Positions 45,340-54,849 of a stretch of DNA of 64,000 nucleotides are shown in pieces; the first letter of the stretch is position 1; every line of letters begins with the position of its first letter. The DNA comes from JAVBPE01 sp031549865 (GTDB lineage: Bacteria > Bacillota_I > Bacilli_A > Acholeplasmatales > Anaeroplasmataceae): NCBI GenBank assembly GCA_031549865.1, contig JAVBPE010000003.1:4565-68564 (forward strand), given 5' to 3'. Under the pieces are notes generated by a model. That model ran no database searches. It had not been told where the DNA came from and saw only the letters and a program-made list of their open reading frames with translations. The translations under genes were made by a program, and so were the position numbers.

Positions 45340-46171
45340 TTAAATTTTAAATCTATTTTTTATATTTTCATATTTAGTTTTATATTCTTCTGCTTTTTCT
45401 TTACTATTTAAATTTTTAGGTGTATTTTTACCTATAATTAAATAACGTTGATCAAATGAATAGTAATGATATGCTTCAAGGCCTTCAGTATTTGGTAGCT
45501 GTGCTGATAAATAGGCAAACTCTTCAAAAGTAAAAAATGTATGTGTAATAAATATTTCTTCTATGTTTTTTAATTGACTCAAAATACTTAAATAATAATT
45601 GCTTTCATACTCTTTAACTATATCTAAATGAAGTCTCTTTAGTCTAGGCATTTTTAATAAAAATGATAAATCTTTAATATTCAATTTAGAATTAAAAGAT
45701 GAACAATTATTACAGCCGTATAACTCTAATATTTCAATATTTGAATTAGCTAATAATGAAAAATCAGATATTTTATTATAATCCATCATTTTAAAATGTT
45801 TAAGTTTTTCATTTTTGCTAAAATCCCATAATGTTGTTTGTTTTATATTCCAGTAAAAATCAATTATCTCTAAATTAATAAAATCTTCTAATTTGTTCAA
45901 ATCAAACTTTTATGCATACTAATGAAGTGCCATTGACTTTGTATATTTACTTAAAACAGGAAGAATATAATCAAGTTCTTTTTGATTATTAACAGAAACT
46001 GATACATGATTTAATTTTAATTGATGATAATGAAAATTGTTCCAATTCATATATGGGTTTCTCACTATCTTCATCTTTAAATTCCATAAATTTAATATAA
46101 CTTTGATATTCTATACCATCAGGATTTTTTAATCGGTTATTCATATTTATCATTTCTATATATTTATACAT
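45340..46171 (-). pseudogene. frameshifted relative of the LRR-like gene at 32361
   Basis: The N-terminal piece (MYKYIEMINMNNRLKNPDGIEYQSY...) runs from 46171 and breaks near 45990. The next stretch is readable in another frame (NQKELDYILPVLSKYTKSMALH) and ends in stops. The C-terminal piece (45900-45340, DFYWNIKQTTLWDFSKNEKLKHF to NRFKI) is again open. Each piece aligns with the intact copy along its whole length. At least two disruptions make it nonfunctional as one protein, though the 186-codon C-terminal part is still open. Confidence 0.8.
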
Positions 46172-46404
46172 GTTATTATCCTTTGCCTTTATTTAATTAT
46201 CATTTAAATTAACTTATACATATATTTTTGAATTGGTTAAAAACTTGAAGTTGAATGCACAGTTTATTTCATTAATCGACTTTCCGCCATTTTAAATTTG
46301 ATAATTTCCCTGTGCCTTAATAACTAATCATCATTAATTAACTAAAGTGATACATTTTTAGCTATATCTTTCATTTAAATTTATAAAATGTTTATAGAAA
46401 TATC

Positions 46405-47373
46405 TTACTCTTCAAAATTAATTTCATTTTCTTTGATATTTGATTTTTTTAGTTTTCTTGCCAAAGCAGAATCAATTTTTCCAGCATCATTTTTTTCATA
46501 CGTACATATCAATGTTATATCTTTATTTTCACAAAGTTTTTGATAAATAGGCATTTTAAATTTTTTTGTTTTTGTGTACTGAATATTGTTTTCATTATAA
46601 CCCCAATGTTCAATATATACATGTTTACCTTTATCTAAATAATTTGGCAAATAAAAGTCTGGTTGTAGTGTTTCTTTTTCAGAAGCACCATATGCCAATT
46701 CTTTTTCATATGCATGAGGAATTTCATTTTCAAATAAATAATTATCAATATCACGTTCTGATTTACTCTTTACAACGTGACCATCTTTGCATGTATACCT
46801 ACCTTCATAGTCTTCATCTAACAATTCCACATTAGTACATCCCGTAATTTTAAAAAGTAATTCTTTATTTTTATATTTGACATAACATGACGCACAAAAT
46901 AGCAATCCCTCAGTTTGTTTTCCACAAGTTATACATTTTGACTTATTATTTGCGCTTATAACAACTACATTATTATCATTTATAATTTCTTCTTCTACCA
47001 CTTTATCTTTATAATGAATTTCAGTTGTTATAACATCATCTTGCTTTTTATCGTTATTTAAAATATCAAGCATTTGTTTTGTATCGTATTTTTTCCAACA
47101 AGTTTTACAAAAAGCATAACCATTTGTTTCATCACCACATATTACACATTTTTCAAAACCCTCTATTGGTAATTCTGTATAAACCTTAGTTTCACATTTA
47201 CATTTACTATTAATGTGATGCCAATCATTACAATTATCACATAAAACTATTTTTCCATCTTTAAGTTCTTTTGCATGATTCTTACAAAGCCTATCTTTTC
47301 TATAGTTCCCCATGTAAGAGTTAGCAGGCGCCCCACAAATTGGACAGACTAATTTTTTTTCATCATTTTCCAT
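46405..47373 (-). CDS. multi-zinc-ribbon protein with a C-terminal PD-(D/E)XK-like nuclease
   Basis: 322 residues. The first 180 contain four or more Cys pairs (CPICGAP, CDNCNDWH, CVICGDE...CKTCW, CITCGKQ...CASCY), as in tandem zinc ribbons. Residues about 200-275 read KSKSERDIDNYLFENEIPHAYEKELAYG, then QPDFYLPN, then VYIEHWGY: the E...D...E pattern of a PD-(D/E)XK nuclease in which the final residue is His/Trp in place of Lys, as in some DUF559-like and Vsr-like enzymes. Likely a DNA-cutting protein. Monocistronic, own gap on each side. Confidence 0.7.
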   Translation of the reverse strand: MENDEKKLVCPICGAPANSYMGNYRKDRLCKNHAKELKDGKIVLCDNCNDWHHINSKCKCETKVYTELPIEGFEKCVICGDETNGYAFCKTCWKKYDTKQMLDILNNDKKQDDVITTEIHYKDKVVEEEIINDNNVVVISANNKSKCITCGKQTEGLLFCASCYVKYKNKELLFKITGCTNVELLDEDYEGRYTCKDGHVVKSKSERDIDNYLFENEIPHAYEKELAYGASEKETLQPDFYLPNYLDKGKHVYIEHWGYNENNIQYTKTKKFKMPIYQKLCENKDITLICTYEKNDAGKIDSALARKLKKSNIKENEINFEE

Positions 47374-47534
47374 AAAAAATCTCCTCTTTTAATTTGTTGC
47401 ATTTTTTTTAAGTTAATACTTATAAAGAAGTTGTTTCATAGACTTCATCATTGAATGCACTCATATTTAAATATTGTTTGAGTAATACGATATTTTTGTT
47501 TCATTTGTTATTTTTTTATTTGATTTTCATCTAG

Positions 47535-47900
47535 TTAATATAGCATTGGAAGTTCAATTTCGCCAGTTGATATTTTCTTTATTGTATCCTTAGCATTTGA
47601 AACAGCTTTCGGAAGTACTCTTGAGTTTGAAGAAACAATTGATTCTAATGCATATAAAACTTTGTCAGCTTTTATTATACGTATTGCAGCATTTACTCTA
47701 GTGCTCGTTCCTTCAATTTCTCTATCATATGTTCCTTGTTGGTTAGTATAATATTCATAAATTAAATCTGCTCTTTTACTTTGATTATCCAGTTCATTTA
47801 CTCTTTTTAACATATCACTTAGTCGCATCCCTAAAAATGCTTTCCCGGCTGTTCTTATATCAGCATCAATCTTTGCAATATTTCTTGGAATTTTTTTCAT
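47535..47900 (-). CDS. small helical partner of the GIY-YIG/DUF2075 protein
   Basis: 121 residues, helical, basic, with NIAKIDADIRTAGKAFLGMRLSDMLKRVNELDNQ and a central STRVNAAIRIIKADKVLYALE. No family recognised. Its ATG directly follows the TAA of the helicase gene (TAAATG), so both products are made together and are probably functional partners. Confidence 0.6.
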   Translation of the reverse strand: MKKIPRNIAKIDADIRTAGKAFLGMRLSDMLKRVNELDNQSKRADLIYEYYTNQQGTYDREIEGTSTRVNAAIRIIKADKVLYALESIVSSNSRVLPKAVSNAKDTIKKISTGEIELPMLY

Positions 47901-49661
47901 TTAATCCACCTTTGAAGTATTTATATTCATTTTATTATCAATTAAATCTTTTATATAATTACGTAAATTTTTATCAACTGCATAAATATATGTCCCATAT
48001 ACACCACGAGTTAATAATACTAAATAAGCATTAATAATGTTTTGTACTGTCTTATTAGAATCTTTTGATTTTGAATAAGTATCAATAAATTCATCTAAGT
48101 GATATTCAATTTGCTTCGTAATTGGATTATAGGAAATATCTTTACCAAATATTACCCCAGCATAGTTTAAATCATGACCTTGAGCAGTATATATACAACC
48201 TATTTTATCTACATTTTTATCGTTTGTAATAAAATTACTAGCATTAAAATCTTCATTCCAACAATAATTATGACCATCTATTTCAAAATCATAATTTTGC
48301 TTATATTGAGTTGTCTTTTTATCTCTTGCTTTTTTGCGCCAGTAAAAAGATAACCCACTTAACGTTCTACATAATCCTTTGTATTCAATATTTTTCTTTT
48401 TTATTGCCTCATGCATAAGATTACAATCATCAAAAACTTGAAGATCATACTCTTTTAATGAGCTATAACTAAGTGGATTATTAGTAAACAATCTATGAAC
48501 AAATTTTATATATTCATTTCCACCTTTTACTCTTAACTGGGATTTTAAAATAAACTGGGTAGTATTAAATTCATTTGCAATTATATTAAAGTCCTCTACT
48601 CTTACATCTGATTCTTTTACACATTGCATATCATCATAAAATAGTACTAGCAGTTTATTAGCTTTAAATTTTAACCAATCTAGTTCAGTTGAGTTTAGAG
48701 GTAAGCCTAAAGCTCTATTCACATTATCATGGGTACCATAATTTGTAAGTTTCTCTCTTCTTTTTAGCCTATGAGCTTCATCTACAATTAAAACATCATA
48801 ATCACCTCTAGAAGCTTCTGAAGGAGATACAACATCAATATGTCTTAATTCTTTAATAGATCTGAATACTTTCTTTACTGTATTTTTAAAACTTGGTACA
48901 GCAATAACAAAAGCTATTTTATCATTTCCATATAATTTAATTTTTTTAATCAAATCTGCCTTACTAAAGAAGTTTTCTTCATCAAGTATTTCATTATTAT
49001 CACTATAATCATAATTATTATTTAATATATTAGCAATTACGTTAATAAAATAAATTGCTATTAATGATTTTCCTGTACCAGCTCCACCATTTATTATTAC
49101 ATTAGTCCTTGTATTACTTTGAATAGAATTAGAGTATATTTGAAGCAATTCTTCTACTACTTTATATTGTTCAGATGTCAATTCTTTATATGGAGAAAAT
49201 TTAAATATTTCTGAATTTTCAACTTCAAATAAACTTTTATTTACTAATTTTAATTTTAAAAGTTTATTCCAAATATCAGTAAATATATTTTGATATTCAC
49301 TTCTTTGATAATAGTTATGAAGCTTTGATTGTCCGCCATTAGCATTTTGTAGTATGTATTTACCATCAGCATGCATATGAGTAATAAGCATATTTTCAAT
49401 ATCTAAAATAGCGGATTTGTTAAAAGATGCACTACTCATAATATTTATTTTAGTTAAATTATTTCTTTTCTTATTTTGAAAATGTTGATTCATTCTGTTT
49501 ATAGCATTTTGAGTTTCACCAATATATACCTCATCTTCACCAGATAGCATATATACAACAGGCCAATCTTCAGCATGAGAACTTTTTTCTTTAAGTTTAT
49601 TTATGCCGTCTTTATCAAATGGGTATTGTTCTATTGTGGATGTAAATATATTTTGTCCCAT
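47901..49661 (-). CDS. GIY-YIG nuclease fused to a DUF2075 (Schlafen-like) helicase
   Basis: 586 residues. Residues 35-95 form a GIY-YIG-like domain (PVVYMLSGEDEVYIGETQNAINRMNQH). From about 165 on comes a DUF2075 superfamily-1 motor: INGGAGTGKSLIAIYF (Walker A), DVLIVDEAHRLKRRE (Walker B), LFYDDMQ, QLRVKGGNEY and IGCIYTAQGHDLNYAGVIFG. Nuclease plus helicase in one chain, with a small partner, is typical of antiviral systems. GGGG before the ATG supports the start. Confidence 0.83.
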   Translation of the reverse strand: MGQNIFTSTIEQYPFDKDGINKLKEKSSHAEDWPVVYMLSGEDEVYIGETQNAINRMNQHFQNKKRNNLTKINIMSSASFNKSAILDIENMLITHMHADGKYILQNANGGQSKLHNYYQRSEYQNIFTDIWNKLLKLKLVNKSLFEVENSEIFKFSPYKELTSEQYKVVEELLQIYSNSIQSNTRTNVIINGGAGTGKSLIAIYFINVIANILNNNYDYSDNNEILDEENFFSKADLIKKIKLYGNDKIAFVIAVPSFKNTVKKVFRSIKELRHIDVVSPSEASRGDYDVLIVDEAHRLKRREKLTNYGTHDNVNRALGLPLNSTELDWLKFKANKLLVLFYDDMQCVKESDVRVEDFNIIANEFNTTQFILKSQLRVKGGNEYIKFVHRLFTNNPLSYSSLKEYDLQVFDDCNLMHEAIKKKNIEYKGLCRTLSGLSFYWRKKARDKKTTQYKQNYDFEIDGHNYCWNEDFNASNFITNDKNVDKIGCIYTAQGHDLNYAGVIFGKDISYNPITKQIEYHLDEFIDTYSKSKDSNKTVQNIINAYLVLLTRGVYGTYIYAVDKNLRNYIKDLIDNKMNINTSKVD

Positions 49662-49708
49662 AATGATTATTCCCCCTAATACTTTTTAGTTTCGTAAATT
49701 TTGATTTA

Positions 49709-49739
49709 ATTTTATCATATTTTTAGCAAAATATCTATA
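49709..49739 (-). promoter_or_regulatory. defence-type promoter, copy 1
   Basis: Minus strand: TAGATA, 17 bases, TAAAAT, within the longer conserved string TATAGAT-N2-TTTGYTAAAA-N2-ATGATAWAATT shared with 54413 and 61865. It serves the GIY-YIG/DUF2075 gene. Confidence 0.65.
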
Positions 49740-50117
49740 ATTTTGACTTAAAGCAGCAATATATCAGTACTTTTTATCAAATATAGTTTTGTATTAAGCT
49801 ACTTATATTGTTATATTATTTAACATCTTATTCATTTGATGTATCTAGATGATGGTATAAAATAAAAAAGAATTAATACTTTGAGGTATCAATTCTGCTT
49901 ATTAATTTGTAATATGAAATAATATTAGGCACTAAGTATCATTATGAAATATGTTAAGTAATCATTAGCAAGAGGCTTTTTTATAAATTAATGTTATTAT
50001 TACAATGTGTGCCATGACTACCTAAGTGCTGAAAAATTTCTTGTATTCATAGGCTTTCTTTAAGATTGTTTACGTTTTCATACAAATGTCCATTTAAAAA
50101 TCCCTTATTATGTGCAA
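49740..50117. other. noncoding region downstream of the istB remnant
   Basis: Contains a possible hairpin AGAATTAATAC...GGTATCAATTCT near 49868 with T-rich flank on the minus strand. Otherwise I see no gene; the right part may be the outer end of the old IS21-like element. Confidence 0.4.
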
Positions 50118-50688
50118 TTAAGATTCCCTAGTTTTATTATGTTTTAATTTATCCTTTAATCTATAAGAAGGACCATCAATATTAAATAGATATGAATGAT
50201 GTAGTATTCTATCAAGTATAGCTTTAGTAATCATTTCATCATTACCTAGTATTTGAGGCCATTTATCAAATGTCATATTACTTGTAAATATTGTTGATTT
50301 CTTTGTATATCTCAAATCGATTAATTGAAAGAATAACTTAGATTCTAAATCTGATATTTCACTAAATCCAACTTCATCAATAATTAATAGCTTGTATCTA
50401 AAGTATTGGCTTAATTTTCTTTCTAAAGTTCCTTCATTATAAGCATATTTTAAAATACTTATTAACTTATTGAATTTAATAAAATAAACACTATTTCTTC
50501 TTATTGCTACTGAATATCCTATTGCGATAGCTAGATGTGTTTTACCTACACCAGGATTACCTATAAGAACTGCATTTGTCCCTTCTTCATAAAAATTTGA
50601 GTTTATAATTGTTTTTATTTTTTCTTCTTTAACTGTTGGTTGAAATTCAAAATCATACTCTTCTATAGTTCTTAAAAATGGAAATATA
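50118..50688 (-). pseudogene. istB-like ATPase remnant, N-terminus lost
   Basis: The minus-strand frame is open for about 190 codons without a start. It reads FPFLRTIEEYDFEFQPTV, the Walker A VLIGNPGVGKTHLAIAIG, LLIIDEVGFSE and ILDRILHHSYLFNIDGPSYRL, the usual IstB blocks. The first 60 or so residues of IstB and all of istA are missing. The break falls where the IS3 element begins, so insertion and an adjacent deletion removed the rest. Confidence 0.85.
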
Positions 50689-50759
50689 TACTAAAAAAGT
50701 AGACACGGCAAGATAAGAAAATGTATAATAAAATAAACACAAAAAGAAAGGACAAACAT

Positions 50760-51044
50760 ATGCCAACAAAAGGAACACGCTATTCAGAAGAATTTAAAAA
50801 AAGTATTGTTATGCTCCATCAAAATGGAAAAACTATTAATCAATTAGCTGTTGAATATGGTATAACCTGGTCTGCAATTGATAACTGGGTTAAGCAATAT
50901 AGTGAAGTTAAGATTGATAATGATACTACCCTTACCGCCTTACAAATTAAAGAACTCCAAAGAAAAAATGCAATGCTTGAAGAAGAGAATTTAATATTAA
51001 AAAAAGCCATTGCCATATTCACGCCAAACTCAAGGAAAGATTAA
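50760..51044 (+). CDS. IS3-family transposase OrfA
   Basis: 94 residues: MPTKGTRYSEEFKKSIVMLHQNGKTINQLAVEYG with a helix-turn-helix for end binding and a leucine-zipper-like C-terminus (LQIKELQRKNAMLEEENLILKKA). The start is the ATG at 50760, with AAAGGA upstream. A slippery A6G run at 51000-51006 allows a -1 shift into OrfB. Confidence 0.88.
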   Translation: MPTKGTRYSEEFKKSIVMLHQNGKTINQLAVEYGITWSAIDNWVKQYSEVKIDNDTTLTALQIKELQRKNAMLEEENLILKKAIAIFTPNSRKD

Positions 51045-51904
51045 ATGCTGTTTATACTTTAAGAAATCATCATGATATTAAATTATTATGCAAAGTCTTA
51101 AATGTTAATCGTTCTACCTATTATAAGCATTATCATTTAAAATCAGCTCCTAGAACTACCGAAAATATTGATATTAAATCTAAAATATTAGAGATTTATG
51201 CCTCATCTGATATGCGTTTAGGGGCTGATAAAATCAGAATTATCTTAGCGGGTGAATATGGCATTAAAATCAGTCTAGGACGTGCTTATCGCTTAATTAA
51301 TTCTATGCATTTACCTAAAATGTCTACAGTTAAACTTAAATATAAGAATTTACTTATTAGTGATGAGAATTGTTGTAATAATCTTAATCAAAAATTTGAT
51401 CAAGATAAACCTAATCTTGTTTGGGTTAGTGACATAACTTATATTAAAGTTTGTGGAAGATTTTATTATCTTTGTGTAATTATTGATTTATTTGCTAGAA
51501 AGGTAATTGCTTATAAGATATCTTCTAAAATCAATGAACAATTAACGATTGATACTTTGAATTTAGCTTATAAATTTAGAGGCTGTCCATCTGCTGTTTT
51601 ATTTCACTCTGATAGAGGATCCCAATATATAAGTAAGAATTTTAGAAAGAAGATTGATGAACTTAATTTCATTCAATCTTTTTCTAAAAAAGGATATCCT
51701 TATGATAATGCAGTAGCAGAATCTTTCTTTAAGTATTTTAAAAAGGAAGAATCTAATAGACGTAATTATACTTCTTTATCTGAGCTTGAGCTATCTACTT
51801 TTAAATATATTGAAGGCTTCTATAATAAAAAAAGACCTCACTCTCATAATGGTGGTCTTACTCCTAATAATAAAGAATATATTTATTTTAATTCTATTAG
51901 ATAA
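51002..51904 (+). CDS. IS3-family transposase OrfB, made by -1 frameshift
   Basis: The OrfB frame is open from about 51002 (KSHCHIHAKLKERLNAVYTLR) and has the rve-type DDE core: WVSDITYIKV (first D), FHSDRGSQY (second D), NAVAESFFKYFK (E), and a C-terminal YNKKRPHSHNGGLTP. It has no start codon of its own near its beginning; the first internal ATG is at 51212. The product is probably an OrfAB fusion. Confidence 0.88.
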   Translation, partial: KSHCHIHAKLKERLNAVYTLRNHHDIKLLCKVLNVNRSTYYKHYHLKSAPRTTENIDIKSKILEIYASSDMRLGADKIRIILAGEYGIKISLGRAYRLINSMHLPKMSTVKLKYKNLLISDENCCNNLNQKFDQDKPNLVWVSDITYIKVCGRFYYLCVIIDLFARKVIAYKISSKINEQLTIDTLNLAYKFRGCPSAVLFHSDRGSQYISKNFRKKIDELNFIQSFSKKGYPYDNAVAESFFKYFKKEESNRRNYTSLSELELSTFKYIEGFYNKKRPHSHNGGLTPNNKEYIYFNSIR

Positions 51905-51940
51905 TATTTATATTTTTTGGTGTCTTATCTATTGACTATG

Positions 51941-52430
51941 ATGCAGCCCGTTTTACTTGTAGCCATAAATTCAATCCCCTTAATTATATTAAAACATAAG
52001 AATTAATATGCCTTATTTCTTTACACTTTTATTGTAACACGTTGTCAAGAATTTTTTACATTTTTCGTTCTACATTATTTGACAGGTGATAATAATAAAG
52101 AAAGTCATTATTTGATGGCCTTATAATTTTGTTCTATTACTAATAATTCTTCCCTTAATGCCCAAGTTAAGTTCTTCTTTAGTTTATTTATTCAATAGTT
52201 ATTTTTGGTACCCTCTTATTGCAAATTTGTATTCTGTTTTTTAAAATTAAAATTTTTTAATTTACTAATATAAAAACTGATAAAAAAGTATTTGAAAAAT
52301 GAACTAAATCAATGAAAAAAATGAAATTATTTGGAAAAATGATTAAAAAAATGTTGCAACTAAGACACTTTTTGGCGTAGTTGCAACAAAAAAGAGGCTT
52401 ATAGACCTCTTGATTTTATATTATGGCTAG
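51941..52430. other. noncoding region right of the IS3 copy
   Basis: Just right of the element, the minus strand has AGGGGATTGAATTT then ATGGCTACAAGTAAAAC, a proper ribosome binding site and start of some gene cut off by the insertion after about seven codons. A TTGACA lies at 52043-52048. Farther right is the inverted repeat TGTTGCAACTA (52352-52362) with TAGTTGCAACA (52378-52388), and a terminator-like hairpin AAGAGG...CCTCTT at 52391-52411. No intact gene. Confidence 0.5.
52391..52411. terminator. intrinsic terminator after the DUF262 gene
   Basis: AAGAGG and CCTCTT pair around CTTATAGA with A run on the left and T-rich right side. It ends minus-strand transcripts from the gene at 52525. 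Confidence 0.6.
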
Positions 52431-52433
52431 AAT

Positions 52434-52507
52434 TATCCATTTTGATACGACTACGCACCAGTGCTATTTTTCAGACGAAAGTTACGCACCCTTGAGGGTA
52501 ATCGTTA
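52434..52507. repeat. recurring intergenic element, copy 1
   Basis: Contains TATCCATTTTGATAC and GTTACGCACCCTTGAGGG followed by TAATCGTTA. The same boxes recur at 54410-54735, 54766-54819 and 61862-62150, always between genes of this right-hand block. Confidence 0.6.
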
Positions 52508-52524
52508 AAATTTTAAAAGTATGT

Positions 52525-54372
52525 TTAATCGCTTTCTTCATCATTAATAAAGTCTTCCAAAAAATCATATTTATTTACTGTATCTTCATTAAATTTCATA
52601 TATTCGCACCAATTGTGCTTTGCAAAGTCAATCAAAGCATTTAATCTTTTATTTTGAGACTCAATACTCCATCTACCATTAATCATATAGCTCTCTAATT
52701 CATTTTGACATTTATAAGGCGCCTTGTTGAAATATTTACTTATTTTTTCAGTTACATCTTTTGCACCTTTACTCGCATTCGCTGATAGCGGATCGATCGT
52801 TAAATTGCCAATACTATTAAGATATTCTCTATTAAATTTTTCACCATGTCCTACAACAATAATTCTTTCATCAGCAAAAACTCTCGAATGTTCATTGCTA
52901 TTTTTTCTAGCTACAATATGTTCAATTGTAAGATTAGTATTTTTCCCTTTTACCTTTTTTAAATCTTCGTGCGGCATTAGCGTGCTAATTGGTTGTTTTG
53001 TATTTCTTAAATAATTTTCATACTTCCAAAAAAAATAATTTTTTATAGTTGAACTATATTTATTATAAAAGTTATTGTCACATAAGGCTTTAATAAAGCT
53101 TTCATCAGTACCCACATCTTGATCTTCAATTAATTTGATAATTGATTTTTTTAAAGATGGAAAATCACCGTCAAATTTTTTTGCAAGCTCATACCATTTA
53201 GTTTGAAATTTGCTCGTTAAATAATTTTGAATTACATACACTCTAAAAACAAAAATTTCAATAAGACGACAAACTATTTTGAAATTTATTTTTTCATTAT
53301 TGTCAAAACGATAAGCTTTAATTAATAATGGATAAAAATTCGATAAAATATCCAGTGCTATTAAATCTTTTAATTCATCAAAAGATTCTTTGAAAATATT
53401 TTTTATAGACGAGAAAGATTCTTTAATATTCAGTGTGTATTGCTCAACATATTTAATGAAGCCAGCTTCATCATTATTAGTAAAAAAAAGTTCTACTTTG
53501 CTCTTCATAAACTCCATGTAATGTTGATATTCTTTTTTACCAGTCGTATGCCAGTTTTCATACGCAATAAATGTATATTGCAAAATTGAGTCTTCACCTA
53601 TTTGTTTTCCCTCAAATGATGCATAATCTTGATATATGTTATTGAATCTAGTTTGAATCTTTTCTAAAACTTGTTCAGAATCATTTAACAATGATGCTTT
53701 ATACATTAAATAACTTTTTGTTTTTTCAATATTAGTTAATAACTTCCCTCGATCATTCGTTGTTTCAAAAATGAGCGAAGCTTCTGATCTGCTACCTACT
53801 AAATATATAAGTATGTTCGTAGAGAGTATTCTATCGATAATAGGCAATATCTCTGTTATATTACAATTTTTAAGAAGCTCATTAAATTTCATCTTTAAAT
53901 AATGTAGTTTTTGCTGAGACGGAGTTCTAAAACTATCACTATACTTATTGTCATTTAATATATAAGTATGAAAAAAATCATTATCATCAGTTTGTAAATT
54001 TAAGACAAAGTTGCTTTTGTAATAAATAAAATATCTTTGCAAATCTTTTATATTGTCATCATAGATATCTTTAGATGTTTCTTGTTGCAATCGATAAATT
54101 AAACATTTAACAAATACTATAAGCGTTGTTAATCTTTGCTGACCATCTACAATATCATATTTTTCATTCGAAGAATTTTCATCATTTCGAATTTGTAATA
54201 AAATTGTTCCATAATAATATCTTTTATTTGCTCCATTATAATTCGCTTTGAAATCATCGAAAAAATCATTTATTTGTTTATCTTCCCATGCATAATTTCT
54301 TTGATACTCTGGTATGAAAAATATCTTATTTCCTGTAAATACTTCACTTAAAGATTATCTACCGCTTTCCAC
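52525..54372 (-). pseudogene. DUF262/DUF1524 (GmrSD-like) gene with a stop at codon 6
   Basis: The full reading frame covers about 610 codons. The N-terminal DUF262 block is intact in sequence: SLSEVFTGNKIFFIPEYQRNYAWED and YDIVDGQQRLTTLIVFV, the NTPase-like motif. The C-terminal DUF1524 has the HNH-like NLTIEHIVARKNS. GmrSD-type proteins cut modified phage DNA. The ribosome binding site AGGAG and a GTG at 54372 are followed by GAA AGC GGT AGA and then TAA (54355-54357). No ATG, GTG or TTG follows until 54090. Either it is a nonsense mutant, there is a sequence error, or a rare start codon is used. Confidence 0.75.
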
Positions 54373-54412
54373 TTATATTACGCTCCTATTACTATTAAAA
54401 TTATTACTTATA

Positions 54413-54443
54413 ATTATATCATAGTTTTAACAAACAATCTATA
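54413..54443 (-). promoter_or_regulatory. defence-type promoter, copy 2
   Basis: Minus strand: TAGATT, 17 bases, TATAAT, inside the shared string also found at 49709 and 61865. It serves the DUF262/DUF1524 gene. Confidence 0.7.
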
Positions 54444-54689
54444 AATACAACATTCCCCAACCTATAATTTTATATTTTCTCAAATTCCAATTTCACGCAC
54501 CCTTGTAGGTAATCGTTATATTGTTGATTTTTATTGAGTAATCGTTAAATAGTTAAAATTTGATTATTTATTTGCTGATATAAGACTACCTATTTTGATA
54601 CTAAAACTTATAACTTCAATAAAGAATTGGTGAAACAAAGGCAAAACAAAGGTTCTTTACAAAAATAATCATAAAAAAGGCAATGAAAA

Positions 54690-54724
54690 AGGCTTAATAC
54701 AAATTGTTAGATTGTATCAAACCT
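54690..54724 (-). terminator. intrinsic terminator of the hsd operon
   Basis: AGGCTTAATACAA pairs with TTGTATCAAACCT (one mismatch-type pair). On the minus strand it is followed by TTTTTCATT. The same hairpin appears at 62111-62146. Confidence 0.7.
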
Positions 54725-54765
54725 ATGCTTTTTATTTGAATAGGATTACCATAATAATGCAAGTG

Positions 54766-54819
54766 CGCACCCTTGTAAATTTTTTGCAAGTTTTTACGCA
54801 CCCCAAAGGGTAATCGTTA
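54766..54819. repeat. recurring intergenic element, short copy
   Basis: Two CGCACCC boxes in tandem (54766 and 54798), the second as ACGCACCCCAAAGGG followed by TAATCGTTAAAAGGCT. It sits between the hsd terminator and the hsdR stop. Confidence 0.65.
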
Positions 54820-54849
54820 AAAGGCTGTAAATAAAATATAAGAATATAT

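Larger units (their letters stand above)
50689..51940 (+). mobile_element. IS3-family insertion sequence
   Basis: A two-gene IS3 element with imperfect terminal repeats: AAAAAAGTAGACAC at the left and, on the other strand, a similar ATAGATAAGACACC at the right. Ends are given to within some ten bases. It lies inside the istB remnant. OrfA and the DDE OrfB look intact, so the copy could still be active. No target duplication could be identified with certainty. Confidence 0.82.
54410..54735. repeat. recurring intergenic element, long copy A
   Basis: About 320 bases that match 61862-62150 in order: promoter string, TTTCTCAAATT, CGCACCCTTG...AATCGTTA, a second AATCGTTA, TACCTATTTTGATAC (54587-54601) and the hairpin ending CAAACCTATGC. 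It fills most of the gap between the DUF262 gene and hsdR. Confidence 0.7.

Noticed and set aside
46566..46835. An 89-codon open frame opposite the zinc-ribbon nuclease gene
   Set aside because: It lies wholly antisense to a gene with clear motifs, has no ribosome binding site, and its His/Tyr-rich composition is what the complement of that gene would give.
31100..54849. Prophage
   Set aside because: No integrase, portal, capsid, tail or lysis gene was seen; the accessory genes are defence or orphan genes only.
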